Shown: positions 57,150 to 62,000 of the stretch, one piece after another
How positions within the stretch are numbered: the first letter of the stretch is position 1
Layout: every line of letters starts with the position of its first letter
NCBI GenBank assembly: GCA_009760855.2
Contig: WPIO01000007.1
Coordinates: 11,657,501 to 11,719,500 of the forward strand
Direction: 5' to 3'
Source of the DNA: Cristatella mucedo
Lineage: Eukaryota; Bryozoa; Phylactolaemata; Cristatellidae
Length of the DNA: 62,000 nucleotides
The notes under the pieces: model-generated
Told to the model about the DNA's origin: nothing
The model's database searches: none
Seen by the model: the letters and a program-made list of their open reading frames with translations, nothing else
Position numbers and translations under genes: made by a program

Positions 57150-57430
57150 AGGAGCAGCTGAGCGGTACAGAGCGGTACAGAGGGCAGCGGCTCTTTTGCC
57201 GACTCTTATTCAAAGTCAGTGCACCTGGCGATAGAAGCCGGAAGTGCAGAGGCCCCGTTAAACTGAAAGTTGAACTGAAGCAGGGAGCTTCGGACTGTCG
57301 GGGCATATAAACTGAAACTGAAGGCCCGATCGTAAACAGATTTCATTTTAGTGAGAGGGAATAGCCATGCCTCCAGATGGTTCTGCATTCCGTGTCTCCT
57401 GTTTGACGGTGGGTATGTCGTTTTTACTCG
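57150..57430 (-). mobile_element. Possible LINE C-terminal remnant
   Basis: The minus frame 57433-57206 contains VYDRAFSFSLYAPTV and LPASIARCTDFE, resembling the GDRAFS-YAP--WNSLP--IR-CTD-- end of CR1/L2-type ORF2 proteins. Short and diverged. Confidence 0.4.
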
Positions 57431-57880
57431 CAAGCAACTGCGTCTGCCTCGGCTGCGAAGCTGGTTGCATTAGGACCATCGGCAGTCATGCAGCATATTT
57501 GACTATTAGATCGAACGGAACCAGTGACGTTACCAATATAATTGCTACCCTGGATGTCGCTAATCGCGCGAAGAAGAGCAGTTTCGGTGCATTGGCCTTT
57601 GCTTGAATAACGTCTAAAATGTTCCTGGCAAACCACTCCTCTTTACTGTACTCCAAACACCACTGAGTCACAATCTTTTCGAGAATTCCGGACAAAGAAT
57701 GACTGATAAGAGACTAAGAAATGCTTTGCTTGGGTATCAGAATCCAATGTCGACTTTTTAAATATCGGTCTGCCTAACGATGGCCAATTGTACCATGACA
57801 TTCTGATGCATCGTGGAACGAGAGAGGAGTGCTTATTTTTCCTTTGCTTATGATGCTCCAACAGTTAATTTTCAGGTTTT
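57420..57880 (-). mobile_element. LINE RT N-terminal part, probably family B
   Basis: Three minus frames together give the start of the RT: GRPIFKKSTLDSDTQAKHFL (about 57770), SGILEKIVTQWCLEYS (about 57690), then CTETALLRAISDIQGSNYIG and NVTGSVRFDLIVKYAA (about 57500-57590), equivalent to STETALLRV--D and LLDLSAAFD. The order matches 37960-38265. Frameshifts separate the pieces. Confidence 0.75.
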
Positions 57881-57884
57881 CAAC

Positions 57885-58369
57885 GAGTCAGTAATTTCTC
57901 TCTTATGATAATCTTCATGTCAATCTAATTACTTCTAAATTTGTGTCGTCGAGATTTGAAATTGGTGAATGCAATTTAGGAAGCGTTTTGCCCCTGCATT
58001 CCAACCGATGTCGCTCGGTTGCAATCCTGCTGTACTAAACGGCCAGGGCGCCAAGCAAGTATACCAAGTGGACTGCTTGTTATAAATAACTGCATCTTTA
58101 GCGTTAATAAAACAAATAAAGTTAGTCACTTTGTATAACACACTAACAAAACTAAATCTCAATAGAAGTGCTTTAAAGCTAGCTGCAAGAGAAGTAGTGA
58201 CAAGAGTCAATATAATTATTGTGAATATCTCCGTGGCTATCGATGAAGTCCCGCCACACTGGAAAACATCCGACCGTAATCTATGAAGACTAATCCAAAA
58301 TGACATCGCCTTAGATTAGTGCTTGTCTTTTACTGTCAAGTTGGCCCACAATCAGTTAAGGACCATTGT
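57885..58369. other. Unassigned sequence
   Basis: A 123-codon open frame on the minus strand (58306-57935) is AT-rich and not recognised. Confidence 0.25.
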
Positions 58370-58620
58370 CAAAACAGAGCCTGCTTAAAAAAGATTGCGA
58401 CAGCCAAACCAGTTAGTGGCACAGCTAGATTATCGCGTTTTCCTTTCTTCAGACCTCTAGACCAGTGTCCTTAGTTGTCAGCAACTGGCGCAAAACCCAG
58501 AAGCTCGTTGTGCCTGTCTTTAAAAGCGTAGAGCTGCCGCATTACTGCATTTCTATCTGAGCTGTAATGGCTACCTATCAAGCGTCGAATAAATTTTTTG
58601 AGATTCTCAGTCTGGCTTCC
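58370..58620 (+). mobile_element. LINE A-like internal remnant
   Basis: Reads TRACLKKIATAKPV (for IRACLDKDTTSKLV) at about 58375, QQLAQNPEARCACL (for [13 protein letters not shown]) at about 58480, and LSCNGYLSSVE-IF (for LHWLPVK-RIDF) at about 58560. Stops throughout. Confidence 0.6.
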
Positions 58621-58632
58621 TCTATTACTTTA

Positions 58633-58710
58633 CTCGCCACTGCAAGCGGGGGTGATAGCCGTAAAGGCTCTTCTGTCGCTATACAAAAAGAGGCTGTTTA
58701 ATCAGCTAGC
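58633..58710 (+). mobile_element. SINE1 3' half
   Basis: CTCGCCACTGCAAGCGGGGG, GCCGTAAAGGCTCTTCTGTC, GAGGCTGTTTAATCAGCTAG. The head is absent. It follows directly after the LINE remnant, as in a 5'-truncated insertion. Confidence 0.83.
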
Positions 58711-58899
58711 ATTCATTCTTGCATGCGTCGTTTTTTTTTCTCTCAAGTCGTCAGATCTTCTGATCTTAGTTCTACACCCTAAACACATATTTCATCGTCA
58801 GACAAACTGTCCAAGTATTTTCTTGTTATTCACCCTTAATTTCTCTTAGGGTGCTATAAAACTGAATTTTTTAAGTATACAAAGGACAGATCACAAGGA

Positions 58900-59285
58900 A
58901 TCATCAATTAATGTGAGTAACAGATGCGTTTTTATAATCTTATTATATATGTAGTCAAGTCAGCGTATGTCGTGACGTCTGTCGGCAGTGAGTTCAAGGC
59001 TTTCGGAGCATACGAACTAAGGGCACGCTCTCCAAAGAATTTGAGGCTCGTTCGAGGTATAGCTAAACGATCTGAGTCAGAAAGCGGGTGGCAAGGTGCT
59101 TAGACTGGTGGGAGAGTAGATCTGATAGGTAGGCCGGGGCCAAAGAATGAAGAGACCTAAAAGTGAGTGACAGAACCTTGAAATTGATAGGCTACTTGAC
59201 GGGGAGCCAGTGCAGGTCGGCGAAAAGCGTGTGTGTTGCAGCTGCGATGCTCATGACTGACAAGCCTAGCTGCAGCTGAGTCCAA
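58900..59285 (-). mobile_element. LINE A C-terminal fragment, no tail
   Basis: Plus strand landmarks: AGTCAAGTCAGCGTATGTCG, GCTTTCGGAGCATACGAACT, GTAGATCTGATAGGTAGGCC and GGGAGCCAGTGCAGGTCGGC, ending in GACAAGCCTAGCTGCAG. The 3' UTR and tail are missing. Confidence 0.83.
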
Positions 59286-59289
59286 TGGG

Positions 59290-59865
59290 GATGCTGTTAC
59301 CTTAGGGATGTACTATCGGACCTTGCTGACAAAGAAGCTAGGAAACTGCTCAGCTAAGTCACCACAAGGATCGGTAGGTAAGGAGCTAACCCGGGAGCGA
59401 CTAAGGAGTTGGTTCATGATAGACATCAGCATTTTTGGATTGTGCCTCTGCGATTCGACAATATTTTATATCGAAGCTGGCATTTGCCTTTCTTTGCTAG
59501 GATCGATTGGTATGGTCTGCAGAGGTTCTCGAGTGCCTGTCGATAGTCAGTCAGTCCTGATCTTAGGAATGCTTTCTTAAGCTTCCGCTTACTATACCAA
59601 GCTAGTTAGTTTAATGTCAGCAGTAAACCAAAGGCCGTCTGGCGAGGGCGAGCAGTTCACGTAGCTAGAGGTGGAAACTCGTCAAGAATGCCGGCTAACG
59701 TGGTGTTGTGGCATTCCACCAACGAGGACAGGTGAGAAGGAGGATTGAGAAGCAGTGGCAGAGAGGATACTCTCGAACGGACCGTCTCAGTTTCAAGGGT
59801 CGTAGGATTTCACGATTTATAGACAATTCTAGATGTCGAGGAAAGGATGCACTGCTGACGGAATG
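59290..59865. other. Unassigned sequence
   Basis: A 90-codon plus frame at 59308-59580 is not recognised. Confidence 0.25.
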
Positions 59866-59867
59866 AG

Positions 59868-59871
59868 ATTC

Positions 59872-59967
<96 letters not shown>

Positions 59968-59968
59968 G
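59868..59968. repeat. (AT)n microsatellite
   Basis: About 50 AT units with two ATAC interruptions (about 59898 and 59944). Confidence 0.95.
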
Positions 59969-59969
59969 T

Positions 59970-60805
59970 GGTCAGATGAGCTGAACTTGGGAAAAAAGGA
60001 GACGAGAGCATACAATTGTATGAGATTATATATGTATTTGATCGAACGTGTGACCCCTTTTGTGAGTGGGATCACGCGCAAGAACTACGAGAAAAATTAA
60101 GTCCGTCGGTGCACAAAATTTGGCATTAATGTGTCAGTTAAGGCATCAAAATGAATGTTAAAATCATCATGAATGAGGAAAACACGATTTCTTGCACACA
60201 CAATCAGAATGAGCTCAGAAAATCTTAAATAAAAGAGGATCTGATATCTGGGGGCCACAGATTACGGCCACAAGTGTCAACTTGCTGTTGGATTGACTCA
60301 AAACAAGAGATTCGAAAGACAGGACTTCGAAGGGACAGCAAAAAACGGTTTGAAATTGACCAAGAAACGAGCTATAATGGCGTCTCCTCACTTGCTTTAA
60401 TTAATCGAAGGTATTCTTATAATAATAATATTATTATAAATATTACCGTTAGCTGTTCTCTAGCTCGTTTCTAGAGCTGCATACGTAGTAAAGACTTAAA
60501 TTTCTATAAGCGGCCTTGAGTGAGAATTTAAGATTCAAAATACGCGGAGAAAAAATACTTGAAGGCTCGTGGACCACAAATTCATCAGTGAAAACTCTCA
60601 TTCTCTGGGTACGAATAAACAAGTGGTGACATTTTGGTACGGCTAGTACTAATCAGAACGAGGATCTGAGCCACCTTGCAAGTCTAGCGTTAAAGGTCAA
60701 TGACAATGTAATCACTGTGCTTTGAAACCAGCAATACTGGTATGTCTATTGTATCCACATATTTACATAGGTGTGCACTACAAAGAATAGGTGCATATCT
60801 TTTAG
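59970..60805. other. Unassigned AT-rich sequence
   Basis: (AAT)n at 60419-60435. No gene or element recognised. Confidence 0.3.
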
Positions 60806-60807
<2 letters not shown>

Positions 60808-60855
<48 letters not shown>

Positions 60856-60865
60856 GCACACACAC

Positions 60866-60917
<52 letters not shown>

Positions 60918-61000
60918 GTATATATGTATATATACATATGTATATATGTATTTATATATGTATGTATATATGCGTGTGCGTGTGCGCGCGTGCGTGTGTA
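60808..61000. repeat. (AC)n-(AT)n-GT compound microsatellite
   Basis: About 47 AC units with CGCACG interruptions (60808-60903), then AT and GTATAT units (60904-60972), then GTGTGCGTGCGCGCG (60973-61000). The same AC-AT-GT order as at 825-1003, with a much less regular right arm. Confidence 0.95.
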
Positions 61001-61500
61001 TTATTTTTGGATTATTAGAGGTTATTAGAAATTGCTATGACCGCAGTCGCAAAACATTCTCAAAGCTACAGCAGCTCACGTCTATATAGAGGCGTCAGAA
61101 CGTTATCAGTACAAGTTCATGCATTCTTTTTATCAATTTGTAACTTTCGCGAAGTGCACCCTGGCGGCTTGTAGTCATAATGCTTAATACTAAGCCAGAA
61201 ATGTTCACCAAGTTGCACTGGCGGTGGCTTTTGCATTTTGTCGTCAGGACTCATAATGACGTGAGCATTAGAGCTGCAGGTATGAATGAGCGCGATGTCA
61301 GAAGTCTGCTGTAAGTTAATAAATTCGTCTTCCCGTCGTTCCTGCGATGCATAATATGAGTAGCGAGCCCGGATTGTTTTCTCAACCCTTCGAAATCTTC
61401 AGCGATGAGACTTTCTCCTTAAATTTGGTTATTAAATCGGCAATCGGCGTATGCTAATAACAATCACTTGAAGGGCCATTTTCCATGAGATAACATAACA
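61001..61500. other. Unassigned sequence
   Basis: No feature recognised. Confidence 0.3.
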
Positions 61501-61501
61501 C

Positions 61502-61655
61502 TAATTCATCTGTATAGCACTCTAACATAACTTAATCTCAATTGAGTTGCTTTACAAATGCCGCGGGGCTCGAGCCCATGACCTCGGCCTTCAAGTACAT
61601 TCACCTTGACCTCGATTCTAAGCGAGCGCCTTAACCGTTCTGGGCCAAACTGGCC
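61502..61655 (-). mobile_element. SINE2 with LINE A-type tail
   Basis: Tail TAATTCATCTGTATAGCACT, ACTTAATCTCAATTGAGTTG and CTTTACAAATGCCGCGGGGC, then B box GGGGCTCGAGCCC (61565-61577), ACCTCGGCCTTCAAGTACAT, TTCACCTTGACCTCGATTC, and the A-box region GCGCCTTAACCGTTCTGGG. Minus-sense hairpin arms AGCAACTC and GAGTGCT pair with a single bulge. Confidence 0.82.
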
Positions 61656-61659
61656 AGAG

Positions 61660-62000
61660 AAGATGTATGCCGTGCGGAAAAGATGCATACCTTGTCAGGA
61701 TAGAACGTAGGGAACGTGCAGTCTTTTGCCCTACCCTTCCGAAAAGAGAATTATCAAGTCAGCTGCAAGCGCGGGAGCTCGTGCAGCGTCGGTATATGCT
61801 AGTGCACGGGCTCCGAGCGGGCTGATTCCAGGGCTGCTTTCTATACGATCACCCTTTGCCCAGTCGCCGGTTTGGTAGATGTCGCGCTCGAGCAGTTAAT
61901 TGCTCCTCTAAAGTTAATTAGAAGAATAAGAATTCTGAAAAGTTCGCATTATTTCTGGAGTGTAGCTAAGCCGTCATCCCAACATGGGTGCTTTCTGCGA
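61660..62000. other. Unassigned sequence
   Basis: Moderately GC-rich end of the window. No feature recognised. Confidence 0.3.

Overview
This is repeat-dominated nuclear DNA from an animal. I see no bacterial-style operons, Shine-Dalgarno-led genes, CRISPR arrays or rRNA genes. What I do see is dozens of decayed copies of non-LTR retrotransposons (LINEs) of CR1/L2-like type, two tRNA-headed SINE families, and many long AC/AT/GT/GA/CT simple repeats. Microsatellites this long, with LINE 3' ends of the form (ATT)n, are common in aquatic invertebrate genomes such as molluscs and cnidarians. I cannot fix the phylum from the sequence alone.

LINE family A is the main component, with about 35 pieces on both strands. 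Its conserved parts are a GVPQGSVLGP / YADDTQLYLCF reverse-transcriptase palm, a C-terminal tail ending in SGSL-stop, a 3' UTR with a duplicated block of about 38 bp, and a GC-stemmed 3' hairpin followed by (ATT)n. Every copy I examined is 5'-truncated or broken. The best conserved are at 18185-19425 (+), 25915-26685 (-) and 44025-45195 (-). LINE family B is a second element with a TACATTA-rich 3' end. It lies on the minus strand at 9030-9395, 14600-15430, 15440-16660, 35932-38270, 54075-54412 and probably 57420-57880. One A copy (36283-36925) sits inside B, which orders the two insertions in time. SINE1 (tRNA-like, long anticodon-arm palindrome) is at 3.5, 21.8, 28.3, 28.8, 42.3, 54.8 and 58.6 kb. 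SINE2 (46.9, 48.8 and 61.5 kb) carries a 3' tail that matches the family A tail, including its hairpin, so SINE2 was probably mobilised by A-type machinery.

Layout: 0-3 kb holds a GC-rich block, an AC/AT/GT/GA compound microsatellite and a polypyrimidine minisatellite of about 900 bp. 3-12 kb is LINE and SINE debris with a 33-bp minisatellite. 12-16.7 kb has a GC-richer stretch with a duplicated 180-bp unit, then tandem B copies. 17-31.5 kb is A copies, SINEs and one probable host exon. 31.5-33.5 kb is nearly featureless. 33.5-46 kb is the densest LINE zone. 46-62 kb mixes SINE2, A/B fragments, GC-rich blocks and microsatellites.

The only host-like coding sequence I recognise is a short segment at 20552-20770 (+). 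It encodes motifs V-VI of a SNF2-type helicase C-terminal lobe, with the motif VI arginines replaced. No intact gene is evident. I found no new gene system. The most informative signals are the shared LINE/SINE hairpin with paired base changes, the nested LINEs, and the isolated SNF2 exon.
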